From Ryuthela nishihirai (lineage: Eukaryota; Arthropoda; Arachnida; Araneae; Heptathelidae), in assembly GCA_038380435.1 (NCBI GenBank), contig JAWZYU010000028.1, forward strand, positions 41,351,095 through 41,415,094: a stretch of 64,000 bases of DNA, in the 5' to 3' direction. The first letter of the stretch is position 1, and the number at the start of each line of letters is the position of its first letter. The notes under the pieces were generated by a model, which saw only the letters and a list, made by a program, of their open reading frames with translations, did no database searches and was not told the DNA's origin. Positions 10,365-20,955 of this stretch are shown here, piece after piece. The translations under genes were made by a program, and so were the position numbers.

Positions 10365-10752
10365 GGGGGCGGGGGTGGCTCAGTCGGTAGCGCGCCAGGC
10401 TCGTAATCTGTAGTTCCCAGGTTCGAGTCCCAGCTGGATCAGCGTTGAGATTTATCTCCGCAAAAATTCCCCGCCCTGCCCACGGTCAGTAGGGGACACC
10501 GATGGGCTTGGGAAGGCCGCCGTCCGTCGGATGGGACGTTAAGCCGTGGCCCCGTGTGCGGGAGAGCAATACCCTGTGCACGTTAAAGAACACGCTGGAT
10601 GGCCTTGACGGGAGGCTACCATCTGTCTCCCAACAGCTGTTCCAGTGGGTCCCTTCCCCCAACCTTCTCTGAGCCTTCGGGGTCCATGTGACCTGGCCAT
10701 TTAGCCCATGGTGTGCAAAAAAGTGCCGCTCAGAGGTAAAACAACTCAAACA
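10365..10752 (+). mobile_element. SINE family A, full length
   Basis: Complete copy inserted in the 3' UTR and tail region of the ORF1-only element. Flanks CATCATCTTT and CATCATATTT form a 10-bp TSD with one mismatch. Confidence 0.9.
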
Positions 10753-11155
10753 ACAACTCATCATATTTGTAGTTTGTTGGCACTGTAGCAAGCTCGATTA
10801 ATATTAGATGAGCTATCTTGCGCACCATGACACTGGATAAAAATATTAGAAAAAATTTAATAATATTTGACTAATAAAAGAAATAGTAAGAACGTTCACT
10901 TGAATGAGGGAACAAATTTCAAAAAATCAAACAGCAGTGGAGAGAAAGAAAAGACGAAGGGAAAGATAAATTTAGTCGGGATTCTGACAGATCCGCTCTC
11001 AGCCGATGAGAAGCAAGGAATTTTGGGTTGGCTGAAACCGACAAAAACTGGAAAACAAGTGAACATTGTAAATAAGTTATGAAATGCAATTAAAAACTGT
11101 GAAAAACATTTAAAAAGGAATAAGAACAATAAAAACAAAGGGGAAAAACACTAAA

Positions 11156-11885
11156 TTAACTTAATTTAGTGAGAAATTTCTTAACTAAATGAAGATAATC
11201 CCAAACAGTGAAAAGTTCGCTTTTTGAACATCTTTCGAGGGCTTTAAGATAATTTTCCTGAAACTTGTTGAGCACAAATCTTTGTTTCGACACTGTTTTT
11301 CGAAGCGATTTCAATTCAGAAGGGACTTCCCATTCTGAGGAATCCAAACGAGGATTAGCAATGAGCTTGAGAAAGTCCATAACGTCTTCGAATGTTTCAA
11401 CTGAATCTTGACTTTCTTTAGTTAAGTCCGATTCAGGCAATTGATTTTGTTTCAAAATGAAATTTTGAAGACTAGTAACAAGTGAAGCATTTGAGAAAAC
11501 ACATTCAGGTTTCTTCTTGTTCAAAACTGGAGGAGAAACGTTTTCAACAACAAGAGAGTCCGAGGAGGAAGACAGACACTTTCTTTTTTGAGTGTTCACC
11601 TCCGATGAGAATACATCAAGAGTTAAAACAGAAAAACAATATGAGGCGACTTCAGTTAGTGAACTTTTGACAGTTCTCTTCAGAGGGAGTGTTTTTGAAG
11701 TTGAATGAAGCACAGGAGCACTTGAAGAATAAGAGTCCAAAATGATTTTAGGAGAATGTTGTTTTCGATTAACAAGCAGAGAATAATCTTTGATGAGGTG
11801 TCCAGGCTGTTTGCACCATTTACATTGTTTGACCAAATCCTGGTAATGGATAGTAGAAGGAAAATTATTTATGTATAAGAAATTG
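11156..11885 (-). pseudogene. ORF1-like protein, C-terminal half, damaged zinc knuckle
   Basis: An open minus-strand frame begins at the RTE junction and ends at 11156. Near its start is CKWCKQPGHLIKDY, a CCHC zinc-knuckle pattern (C-X2-C-X4-H-X4-C) with the last Cys replaced by Tyr. The rest is Ser/Lys-rich, then a C-terminal segment rich in charged and hydrophobic residues (SELKSLRKTVSKQRFVLNKF), possibly helical. LINE ORF1 or gag-like proteins of this kind bind the element RNA. It continues the half at 15116-15556, as shown by the TSD codons on both sides of the RTE. Confidence 0.7.
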
Positions 11886-12220
11886 TAATGTAATAAAAGT
11901 ATAAGTAAAAATCTTCCGCTGTGTTTTCTGTTTGTGGGTTGACAGCCCCAAGTGAATAGATTCACAGGATGTGTTTATCAGCTGGTGGATAATCCTGAGC
12001 AGAGGTCATCGCAGGCACCTGAACTCTTTGCTTCTATTGGCATCGTCAAATTCTACATTGGAGGAAGTCTTCCAGTGTAAATGGCTTCAGCTATTAGTGG
12101 TGGGGGAACGGGTTTTTGCCCCATGTCTGCGATTAGGGGGCTGTTTGATATTGTCGGCATTCCCTCTCTCAATAAACATAGTTTCTTTAAGCATCCCACT
12201 AACCATTTTCTCTTTAGAGG

Positions 12221-13200
12221 TAGTTGGAATGTGAGGACTCTATACAGAGCTTTTTCTCTTGATGTCCTCACACAAGAATTCACCATTATAATTTACCATT
12301 ATAATACCATTATAATACCTCGGTTTGCAAGAGACCAGATGGACAGATAAAGGTCAGATTCTTAAAAATAATCTCAAATTTCTCTTTTCAGGGAGGAACG
12401 ATAATAAACATCACTAAGGCGTGGGTCTGCTTCTCAGCAGACACGCTAGTGATGCTCTTCTAGGATATGAGTACATTAATGAAAGGTTTCTTACAGCAAA
12501 ATTTCAGACAAGCGTTAAAGACTTGAATGTTATTTGCTGTTATGCCCCCACTGAGAATGCCGATGAGGATGAGAAGAATAGGTTTTATGAACAACTTCAG
12601 GATATTTTGAATTCTGTCAAGAAAGGAGATATTACCCTTGTTCTAGGTGACTTCAGTGCCAAAGTTGGTAGTGACTCTGACCTGTGGGGAGGAGTAATAG
12701 GCCCTTTTGGTATTGGTAGTTGCAATGGCAATGGGCAACGTCTCCTACAGGTAAATAAACTCAATGGTTTCAGAATCACTAACACTTATTACAAACACCG
12801 TGACATACATAAGTACATATGGGTTTCAACAGATGGGCTGCATAAGAATATGATTGATTATATATTAATTAACAGAAAATGGGCTAGTTCTGTTAGGAAT
12901 ACCAGGTCATATAGGAGAGCTGAATTTGGATCTGACCATTACCTTGTTAAAAGTGTCTTGCAACTTAAACTTAAAAAGTGTTGTGCTAGGGTTAAAAAAT
13001 TTACTTTTAATACTGAAGCTCTGAAAGACCCAGTTATAGCCAAAGCTTACCATGATAGGTTACTTAATCATTATGACAGTCATGGTATGCTTACTACTGA
13101 AGTTGAGGAAGAATGGGATCATTTTAAACAGGCTTTTTTGGACACTAACAGTACTCGTTTAGGAAAGAAGGAGTTGAGGAGGCAGAATTTTTCTGAGTGA
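12221..13200 (+). pseudogene. RTE endonuclease domain, degenerate
   Basis: SWNVRTLYR near 12226 is the usual N-terminal endonuclease motif, but the next ~170 bp are scrambled. From 12421 a 259-codon frame continues with CCYAPTENADEDEK (residues 40-53), LVLGDFSAKVG (73-83), MIDYILINRKW (144-154) and FGSDHYLVK (169-177). This is the exonuclease-endonuclease-phosphatase fold that nicks target DNA. The active-site GDFN is GDFS here (one base change), while the SDH histidine is kept. The frame ends at 13198 and is out of phase with the RT frame. The closest known type is the craniofacial-development-protein-2-like RTE endonuclease. Confidence 0.85.
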
Positions 13201-13331
13201 TAAGGCACTTGAGCTTATTTCGGAAAGAAAGAACTGCAGGAATGTCCTTTCCTAATAGAAAGCATTAGAGAGAACTTAATAAACGTGTAAAGGATCAGTT
13301 AGCTGCTGATAAGAATCTTTGGCTTGATGGC

Positions 13332-14990
13332 TTGGCTGACAAAGCCGAGGAAGCAGTTAGAGTACACAACTGTAGAGAGCTGTACCAGATAGTTAATGTT
13401 TTGTGTGGTAGAAAACGGACAGGTATACAGGGATTGAAGGATAAACAAGGTAAGGTTGTAGAAGGTGAGGATTCTGTCATGGCTAGGTGGGCTGAGCATT
13501 TCAGTGATATTCTAAACAATGCGGTTAGTTCTATTCCCATTGTTTGCAATGATGATAGATGCATTGTTGGCTTTAATGTTGGCCCTATAACACAATCTGA
13601 AGTTATTTTGGCTATTTCTAAACTTAAACTTCATAAATCCCCAGGGGTAGATGAAATTACTACAGAAATGCTCAGAGCTGGGAATGTTTCGGTTACCACT
13701 TGGATGACTGAAATTTTGAATAACTTTTATGATAAAGGCATGGTTCCTTAAGATTTTTTCAGAGCTATTATTATCCCTATTTTCAAAAAAGGTGATCGCA
13801 GTTCTTGTGATAACTATAGGGGTATCAGCCTACTCTCTGTTCCAGGTAAAGTTCTTTCCATGATTGTGCTTAATAGAATTAAGAATCTGGTTGACAGGCA
13901 ATTGCGTGATGAGCAATGTGGATTCAGAAGTGGTAGGGGATGTGTGGATCAGATATTTTCACTGAGGCAGATTCTTGAGAAATGTTTAGAGTTTCAGAAA
14001 CCTTTTGTTGCTAGCTTTGTTGATTTCAAAAAGGCTTTCGACTCTGTTGATCGTCATAATTTGTGGTTGATTGTGAGATCATATGGTATACCAGATAAGT
14101 TAGTTAACATACTGAAAGCTCTCTATAATAACACTGAGTCATGTGTGAGAGTTGGTAAGGCTTGTAGCAATTGGTTTAGCATTACTTCTGGTGTTCGACA
14201 AGAGTGCATTTTGTCTCCTTTTCTCTTTAGCTTGGTTATTGATTATGTTATGCGAAATTCACTTCAAGGGAAAGATTTTGGCCTTAAATGGACTGGAGAT
14301 AAGAAAATTTCTAATTTAGATTATGCTGATGATTTAGCCCTTTTGGCAAATGATGTTGATGAGATGAACTCTTTCATTCGAGCTGTTGTTGAAACTGGTA
14401 GTAGAGTAGGTTTGGTTATAAACAGAGAGAAAACTAAAGTGATGAAATTTGGTCAGGCAGGTTGTGATTCAGTTAATCTGAATGGTTGCAGTCTTGAGCA
14501 GGTGTCACAGTTTAATTATCTTGGGAGCTATGTAACAGATAATGGTGATGTGCGGCATGAGATTAACAGACGAATAGGGATTGCTGCCGGAACTTTTAAG
14601 AATCTATGGAGAGTGTGGAGAAATAGGCGTATACACCTAAAGACTAAAATTATACTGCATAATAGTTTGGTTCTTTCTAGGGTTAGTTATGGTAGTGAAA
14701 CTTGGACACTTTGTAAACAAGATAACAGGAAACTAGATGCTTTTGATTCCAGATGCTTACGCAGTATCTTGGGCATTAGGTGGTTCAACTTTGTAACTAA
14801 TGATGAGGTTAGGCAAAGGAGTTTGCAACCTCCTTTAAGCAACGTATTGTGCAGAGAGAGACTCCGTTGGTTTGGCCATGTTGCCCGTATGAATAATTAT
14901 AGATTGGGATATGAACAGTGTGCCTAAAGGCCTCAGAAAGAAGGGGAGACCTAGGATGCGGTAAGCAGACAATGTCAAACAGGACCTTGT
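13332..14990 (+). pseudogene. RTE reverse transcriptase, one stop and a 3' frameshift
   Basis: The frame from 13332 carries the region upstream of the palm (KLHKSPGVDEITTEMLR), is broken by one in-frame TAA at 13749, and resumes in the same phase. In the part starting at 13860, motif A is SFVDFKKAFDSVDR (residues 52-65), motif B is GVRQECILSPFLF (111-123) and the catalytic box is LDYADDLALL (153-162). Motif B has Glu where GVRQGC is usual. The C-terminal domain has YGSETWTL and ERLRWFGHVARM, typical of RTE. A small deletion after NNYRLG (compare 38363) shifts the frame and ends it at 14927. The enzyme would be inactive. Confidence 0.9.
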
Positions 14991-15115
14991 TAGAATTGGT
15001 GTACAATGGCCAGATGCAGTAGATGTTGCTCAGGACAGACTTGCTTGGAGAACTAAATTGCACGGTCTGGTTGGACCTCCGTAGCCCATGGTTGCTTGAG
15101 GATGATGATGATGAT

Positions 15116-15556
15116 CATAAGAATTTGGGGAGTGGCTTCTTCATTTGCATTTCAGCTATCCTGGTACCTGTCCGGATGGACTCTAAACCCGAGATATCAA
15201 AGTGTTCATCTTAAATACTAGAAACAGTTCCGTAAGGTTCCCGAGCAATAGCTATGTCATGATTTGTGATGAAGAAAAGCAATTTGGAGACATGAATTTT
15301 TTTTTTCAGGAAAGCCCAATCTGCTGACAGCCACTGGAAGACCTTCAAAGCAGTCGATGGGATCATTTGGAAAAGTATCAGCGCTTGCCTCAGTTGCAAA
15401 GGTGACAACAGTTGCTGAATTGTTGAGTTTTTGAGCAATATCTATTGAACTAGGTTCAAATTTGTGTTCCAACGATTTAACTACTGATTCAAAATCAATT
15501 CCGGGATGCTTAATCTTGAAGGACATCTTTAATCTAGGACCGCCTTGGTAATCCAT
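15116..15556 (-). pseudogene. ORF1-like protein, N-terminal half
   Basis: The minus-strand start at 15556 reads MDYQGGPRLKMSFKI, followed by KHPGIDFESVVKSLEHKF. A length change in the poly-T run at 15298-15306 shifts the frame, and one in-frame stop follows near 15211. After it come GTRIAEMQMKKPLPKFL and the RTE junction. The pattern of a TRI-K-M-KP-P-FL segment just before a CCHC knuckle is common in LINE ORF1 proteins. It shows that this half once joined the half ending at 11156. The upstream leader to 15628 is about 70 nt. Confidence 0.65.
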
Positions 15557-15683
15557 ACTGAATTCTAATACAAAACTCAGGAGCACTAAAAAACATGTCT
15601 GACCTCTATGAAACCTCGAGAGGCATCCGAATACTCGAAACTCACAATAATAATAGATCTTAATAATAATGTTGATTGGTGTG

Positions 15684-16063
15684 GGTTGGGTTGTTTTATC
15701 TCTGAGCGGCACTTTTTTGCACACCATGGGCTAAATGACCAGGTCACATGGACCCCGAAGGCTCAGAGAAGGTTGGGGGAGGGGACCCACTGGAACAGCT
15801 GTTGGGAGACAGATGGTAGCCTCTCGTCAAGGCCATCCAGCGTGTTCTTTAACGTACACAGGGTATGTCTCTCCCGCACACGGGACCACGGCTTAACGTC
15901 CCATCCGAGGGACGGCGGCCTTTCCAAGCCCATCGATGTCCCCTACTGATCGTGGGCAGAGCGGAGAATTTTGCGGAGATAAATCTCAACGCTGATACAG
16001 CTGGGACTCGAACCTGGGAACTACAGATTACGAGCCTGGCGCGCTACCGACTGAGCCACCCCC
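15684..16063 (-). mobile_element. SINE family A, full length, perfect TSD
   Basis: Complete copy. TSD TTGATTGGTGTG at 15672-15683 and 16064-16075, identical. It sits 30 bp outside the right TSD of the ORF1-only element. Confidence 0.95.
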
Positions 16064-16133
16064 TTGATTGGTGTGTCAGACGAATTTAGATATTACTGTG
16101 ATTTGTTACTGTCTCTTTTTGGTTTGATGATTA

Positions 16134-17389
16134 TACAGTGACTTACCAGAATATTAAAGAATTTACATATTACGGCAATTTAAATATTACGTCAATTGGA
16201 ATCTTAACTTCGAAGCTCTGTAACTTCTAAAATATGCATTTAATGGAAAAATGTGACTGAAGATAAATTAAATATCAGAATCAAATCTATTTAAATCTGC
16301 ATTTTCAACATCATTAGTTCGGTATTTAAAGAGTTATGGGAGGTAGAATGTTTCACAACACAAATGGCCCATAAGAATTTAACTCAGAAATTAATTAAAA
16401 CCTAAATAATTAGTATTGTTTGAAACAGTTCAATAAAATATACATTTTTTTAGAAGTGTGCGTAATGATTATTTCAATATTAGACAATTTCGAATGTTTT
16501 TTTTATAAAAGCGAGATAATTTACTGTTAAATATTTAAATACTGAACGAATGTTGTTGAAAATCGAGATTTTTATAGATTTGATTATAATCTTTAATTTA
16601 TTATCATCATCGTCATCAAGCAACTATGTGCTACGAAGGTCCAACCAGATTCGGTAATTTACTTCTCTAAACACCTCTGTCTTGAGTTGCATCTGCTGCA
16701 TCAGGCCACTGTAAAGCCCGGTTTCCCCACTACTAAAGGTTGAAGCCATCTACACCGGAAGACTTCCTCCAATGTGGTTTTGACGATGCCCGTAGAAGCA
16801 ACGGTTCACTTAATGACTTCTGCTTAGGATTATCCACCAGCTGATAAACATATCCCGTGAATCTATTCACTTGGGGCTGTCAACCCACAAACAAACAGAA
16901 AACACAGTGGGAGATTTTCTTTCCACAGAAGCCCACCAGTGCAGCAAATTCAGGATCCATAATCAAGCTCAGAGCCATTATTCCATTCAGGTCGGTATAT
17001 ACGACCAGCACTGACCCTGTACGAACCACTCCTCATCAGGGTAGAAAAAAAAAAGAAAAGTATCCATAGTAGTCCAGATTAGTAGTCCATACTAATTTGG
17101 CAGCCCTCCCCTTCCGTTCTCTTCCAAAAGAGTGGTTGGCCAAATGAGAGGTCTGTTTTGAAAGGTACTAACCGTCTGCACCACGAGAAGGCCTGGCCGG
17201 TTTTGTGCATCATCACAGGATATTCAGATCATAACTCTCCTTCCCGTAAATATATCGCTACCATTCAAAAACCATTTCATTATAGTCACATTTTTCATTA
17301 AATGCATATTTTAAAAGTTAAAGAGCTTAAAAATTAGATTCGCATTAACATAACACAGAAGTCCTGTAATATTTTGGCACAGCAGTGTA
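16134..17389. mobile_element. Foldback MITE family D, copy 2, hosting an RTE derivative
   Basis: The left arm (from TACAGTGACTTACCAG at 16134) and the right arm (ending GCACAGCAGTGTA at 17389) are long imperfect inverted repeats. AACTTCTAAAATATGCAT near 16218 pairs with ATGCATATTTTAAAAGTT near 17303. The termini suggest TA-flanked Tc1/mariner-type ends. The interior has no coding frame. The right arm is separated from the left by the inserted fragment at 16605-17262. Confidence 0.6.
16605..17262 (-). mobile_element. Internally deleted RTE derivative (5' UTR joined to 3' end)
   Basis: Read on the minus strand, about 17262-16713 matches the RTE 5' UTR at 11900-12120 (shared GGGTTGACAGCCCCAAGTG, ATCAGCTGGTGGATAATCCT). 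It then jumps directly, near 16713, to the RTE 3' end (matching 15001-15115: GGTTGGACCT, TTGCTTGA, ATG-repeat tail). About 2.9 kb including both enzyme domains is missing. The 5' UTR extends further upstream than in the long copy. The outer boundary near 17262 is approximate. Confidence 0.75.
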
Positions 17390-17421
17390 TTTTAGAGAAC
17401 GTCCTCCAATGTATTATGGAG

Positions 17422-17807
17422 TTGTTGGGTTGTTTTCCCTCTGAGCGGCACTTTTTTGCACACCATGGGCTAAATGGCCAGGTCACATGGACCCCGAAGG
17501 CTCAGAGAAGGTTAGGGGAAGGGACCCACTGGAACAACTGTTGGGAGACAGATGGTAGCCTCTCGTCAAGGCCATCCAGCGTGTTCTTTAACGTGCACAG
17601 AGTGTGGTTCTCCTGCACACGGGGCCACGGCTTAACGTCCCATCCGACGGACGGCGGCCTTTTCAAGCCCATCGGTGTCCCCTACTGACCGTGGGCAGGG
17701 CGGGGAGTTTTGCGGAGATAAATCTAAACGCTGACCCAGCTGGGACTTGAACCTGCCAACTGCAGATTACGAGCCTGACGCGCTACCGACTGAGCCACCC
17801 CCACCCC
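17422..17807 (-). mobile_element. SINE family A, full length, perfect TSD
   Basis: TSD GTATTATGGAG at 17411-17421 and 17808-17818. The unit just downstream (TCTATTATGRA repeated to about 17870) partly repeats the TSD, so the target was already a short tandem repeat. Confidence 0.95.
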
Positions 17808-17818
17808 GTATTATGGAG

Positions 17819-18460
17819 AAAAGTCTATTATGAAGTGTATTATGGAGAAAAGTCTATTATGGACAAAGCTTTAGAAGGAGAGCAGAAATAGAGATCTGAA
17901 AATATCTGATTTACTAAATGTAACAGCAACTTCTCGGCTGAAATTTGAAGCTTATACAAAACACGTAACAACACCAGCTGCAAATCCCTGCGAATAGAAC
18001 AGGCCTATGCCAGTCTCTAGCGGGGAGCAGTCGCACTGATAAAACACAGAAGTATTCACAGCAACGACCGACACGACTGCTTCTTCCGAGATCCAGGCTG
18101 TTAGAGAAAGAAAAGCCCTCGCCTTTCCTTCTCTTTCAATGTATGTCTACGTCATCAGCTGAGAGAGATGACCGCCAGCAGTACTTCGAAACTCAGTTCA
18201 ACAAGAACTATGCGTAAATAATTGAATACTTGGAAATTTAGGAAATGCACTATGATGCCTACGAAGAAGTATTAGGAAAACGTTCATCATAATTTGGCCG
18301 AGAATTGTATCTTTTTCTTTTTATGCATTACAAAAAAAAATGTATTCAGTTAACTAAGAGTTGATTATGTTGAACTAACTATAAAAAAAGAATTAAAATA
18401 ATTTAAGGCAAAAATTGAGTTGTTCTCAACAAAAATAAAAAGGGCACCACTTTCACGAAC
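17819..18460. other. No gene recognised
   Basis: Begins with a short tandem repeat of AAAAGTCTATTATG. 17990-18220 is less AT-rich and of higher complexity than its surroundings, but I find no frame with a recognisable product or convincing splice sites. Confidence 0.4.
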
Positions 18461-18849
18461 GGGGGCGAGGGTGGCTCAGTCGGCAGCGTGCCAGGTTCGT
18501 AATCTGTAGTTCCCAGGTTCGAGTCCCAGCTGGTTCAGCGTTGAGATTTATCTCCGCAAAACTCCCCGCCCTGCCCACGGTCAGTAGGGGACACTGATGG
18601 GTTTGGAAAGGCCGCCGTCCGTCGGATGGGACGTTAAGCCGTGGCCCATGTCTGGAGAGCCATACCCTGTGCACGTTAAAGAACACGCTAGATGGCCTTG
18701 ACGGGAGGCTACCATCTGTCTCCCAACAGCTATTCCAGTAGGTCCCCTCCCCCAAACTTCTTTGAGCCTTCGGGGTCCTTGTGGCCTGGCCATTTAGTCC
18801 ATTGTGTGCAAAAAAAAGTGCCGCTCAGAGGTAAAACAACCCAACCCAA
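18461..18849 (+). mobile_element. SINE family A, full length
   Basis: Complete copy with head, core and CAACCCAACCCAA tail. No clear TSD, and more substitutions than the TSD-flanked copies. Confidence 0.9.
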
Positions 18850-19404
18850 AGTTTAAAAACATTGTACTGAATCTAACCACACGAAGCATTAATAAAAAAC
18901 TACCCAGTCAAACGTAAACCTAACCTTTTGTAATTTACACGAAACTTCACGTGAGGGCAGAAGCTCGAGGCATGAAATCAATTGGCTACTTTTTGATTGG
19001 CTTTTCATTACACTACATTAGGCTACGAGGTGCCGTTTCCATGGAGACACGAAAAGGGTATCGCTGCAGATGTTGCTAACGGAACAAAAAAGCCTGTGAT
19101 TTAAGCTCTTTTATTTCTGTTCTTCTTAACAGTTTGATTCGAAATGAGAATGTTACTTTTTTTTCTCTCTCTTCATAAAAACGGACTTTTATTTCTTTGC
19201 TTCTTCTTTTGTCTTTTTGTCGTTCCACAATCGAATAATTATTCTCCGCTCTCGTGCAAGTTCCTGTTTTGGGTGAAGACTATTAAAAGAGGAAAAGCGA
19301 GTGATCATTAAGAATTTTATGATTTTTTTTTATATTTATTGAGATAGCTGAGTGATCATTGAAATATGAGCGCCCATTCCCTCGATGTCATGCCAGTGAA
19401 TTTT
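18850..19404. other. No gene recognised
   Basis: AT-rich with T-runs. Nothing beyond random-length frames. Confidence 0.45.
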
Positions 19405-19683
19405 GGGTTGGGTTGTTTTGCCTCTGAGCGGCACGTTTTTGCACACCATGGGCTAAATAGCCAGATCACAAGGACCCCGAAGGCTCAGAGAATGTTGGGG
19501 GAGGGGACCCACTGGAACAGCTGTTGGGAAACAGATGGTAGCCTCCCGTCAAGGCCATCCAGCGTGTTCTTTAACGTGCACAGGGTATGTCTCTCCCGCA
19601 CACGGGCCACGGCTTAACGTCCGATCCGAGGGACGGTGGCCTTTCCAAGCCCATCGGTGTCCCCTATTGACCGTGGTCATTGC
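19405..19683 (-). mobile_element. SINE family A, head missing
   Basis: Tail and body present as far as the CCCCTATTGACCGTGGTCA segment, then cut. It abuts a second family A piece in the same orientation. Confidence 0.85.
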
Positions 19684-20024
19684 GGGCCTCTGAGAGACAC
19701 TTTTGTGCACAAAATGGACTAAATGGCCAGGTCACAAGGACCTCGAAGGTTCAGAGAAGACTATGGGATGGGATCCACTGGAACAGCTGTTGGGAGACAG
19801 ATGATAGCCTTCCGTAAAGCCATCCAGCGTGCTCTTTAACGTGCACAGGGTATGGCTCTCCCGCACAGGGGACCACGGCTTAACGTCCCATCCGACGGAC
19901 GGTGGCCTTTCCAAGCCCATCGGTGTCGCTTACTGACCGTGGGCAGGGCGGGGAGTTTTGCGGAGATAAATCCCAACGCTGACCCAGTTGGGATTGGAAC
20001 ATGGGAATTGCAGATTACGAGCCT
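19684..20024 (-). mobile_element. SINE family A, older, truncated both ends
   Basis: Starts inside the 3' end (GCCTCTGAGAGACAC) and continues to the GATTACGAGCCTGG of the head, where it meets MITE D copy 3. With the preceding piece it forms a head-to-tail pair. Confidence 0.8.
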
Positions 20025-20925
20025 GGATATGCCAGTGGAAGCTAACTTTGAAGCTCCGTTACTTCTAAAATAAGCGTTTTACGAGAAAACATGACTCGAG
20101 ATTATAGAAAGGGCTCCATCAGGTCAATCTAATCTCGATTGTCAAAAATGTTCGCTTTGTACTTAAAGAGTTTGAATATTTAAGAGCAACAGTGGAAGCC
20201 TTTAAGAAAATTAAAAAATGTCGAAAGAATTATTTACACAAACTTCTTAAATATACATGTATTTTATTAAATGGTTTGAAATAACCCTTATTCAAAATAT
20301 AAATAACTTTTGAGGTTGGGTTGTTTTACCTCTGAGCGGCACTTTTTTGCACAAAATGGGCTAAATGGCCAGGTCACAAGGACCCCGAAGGCTCAGAGAA
20401 GTTGGGGTAGGGGACCCACTGGAATAGCTGTTAAGAGAGAGATGGTAACTTCCCGTCAAGGCCATCCAGCGTGTTCTTTAACGTGCACAGGGTATGGCTC
20501 TCCCGCACATGTAGCCGCGGCTTAACGTCCCATCCGACGGACGGCGGCCTTTCCAAGCCCATCGGTGTCCCCTATTAACCGTGGTCAGGGTGGGAGTTTT
20601 GCGGAGATAAATCTCAACGTTGACCCAGCTGGGACTCGAACCTGGGAACTACAGATTACGAGCCTGGGGTGCTACCGACTGAGCCACCCTCACCCCAACT
20701 TTTGAGGTAATCCTAATATTTGACTTTCCGCTGTAAAATATTGACACTTCCATAACACTTTAAATACAAGCGAATATTGTCGAAAATCGAGTTTTAGATA
20801 GCCTTTGATTAAGCCCTTTATTTTCAGTCCCATTATCGCCTAAAATGCTTATTTTAGAAGTTATAGATCTTTGAAATTAGCCTCTACTAACCACGGAGAT
20901 GAAGGGATGTTATAAAATAAATATT
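20025..20925. mobile_element. Foldback MITE family D, copy 3, split by a SINE
   Basis: Left arm AAGCTCCGTTACTTCTAAAA and right arm TTTTAGAAGTTATAGATCTT are inverted copies of each other and match copy 2. The internal GTTGAAAATCG-like block is at 20776-20786. A SINE occupies 20316-20696. Outer ends are worn. Confidence 0.55.
20316..20696 (-). mobile_element. SINE family A, full length, perfect TSD
   Basis: TSD AACTTTTGAGG at 20305-20315 and 20697-20707. It inserted into MITE D copy 3, so it is younger than that element. Confidence 0.95.
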
Positions 20926-20955
20926 CATTTTTCCCTTTATTGCATTCTTTCATAG

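Larger units (their letters stand above)
11886..15115 (+). mobile_element. RTE-type non-LTR retrotransposon, 5'-truncated, inactive
   Basis: It carries a 5' UTR (matched by 16713-17262 on the opposite strand), an apurinic-type endonuclease, a reverse transcriptase, and a 3' end GTTGCTTGAG followed by GATGATGATGATGAT, a tail style common in RTE elements. It is flanked by an imperfect 12-bp TSD: TATAAGAAATTG at 11874-11885 and CATAAGAATTTG at 15116-15127. Compared with the copy at 16.6-17.3 kb the 5' UTR is shorter here, so the copy is 5'-truncated. Stops and frameshifts disable it. Confidence 0.85.
10342..15628 (-). mobile_element. ORF1-only non-LTR element, with nested insertions
   Basis: The 14-bp direct repeat GAATACTCGAAACT at 10328-10341 and 15629-15642 brackets this interval as a TSD. 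Inside, on the minus strand, are a ~70-nt leader, one ORF1-like gene in two halves (15556-15116 and 11885-11156), a 3' UTR, and a 3' tail of six GAT/ATG triplets at about 10342-10362. Subtracting the RTE (11886-15115) and the SINE (10365-10752) leaves about 1.65 kb with room only for ORF1. There is no endonuclease or RT frame of its own. It resembles the mammalian HAL1 type (ORF1-only LINE derivative). It may be a non-autonomous element or an internally deleted LINE. Confidence 0.7.

Noticed and set aside
10867..11082. 71-codon plus frame (Lys-rich) in the 3' UTR of the ORF1-only element
   Set aside because: No motif and antisense to the element; probably a chance frame.
15257..15727. 156-codon minus frame starting in a SINE (MVCKKVPLR)
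   Set aside because: The first third is SINE and leader sequence. Only the part from 15556 belongs to the ORF1-like gene, with its own start.
16857..17069. 70-codon plus frame starting MNLFTWGCQPTN
   Set aside because: It is antisense to the RTE 5' UTR; the same antisense reading appears at 11900-11965.
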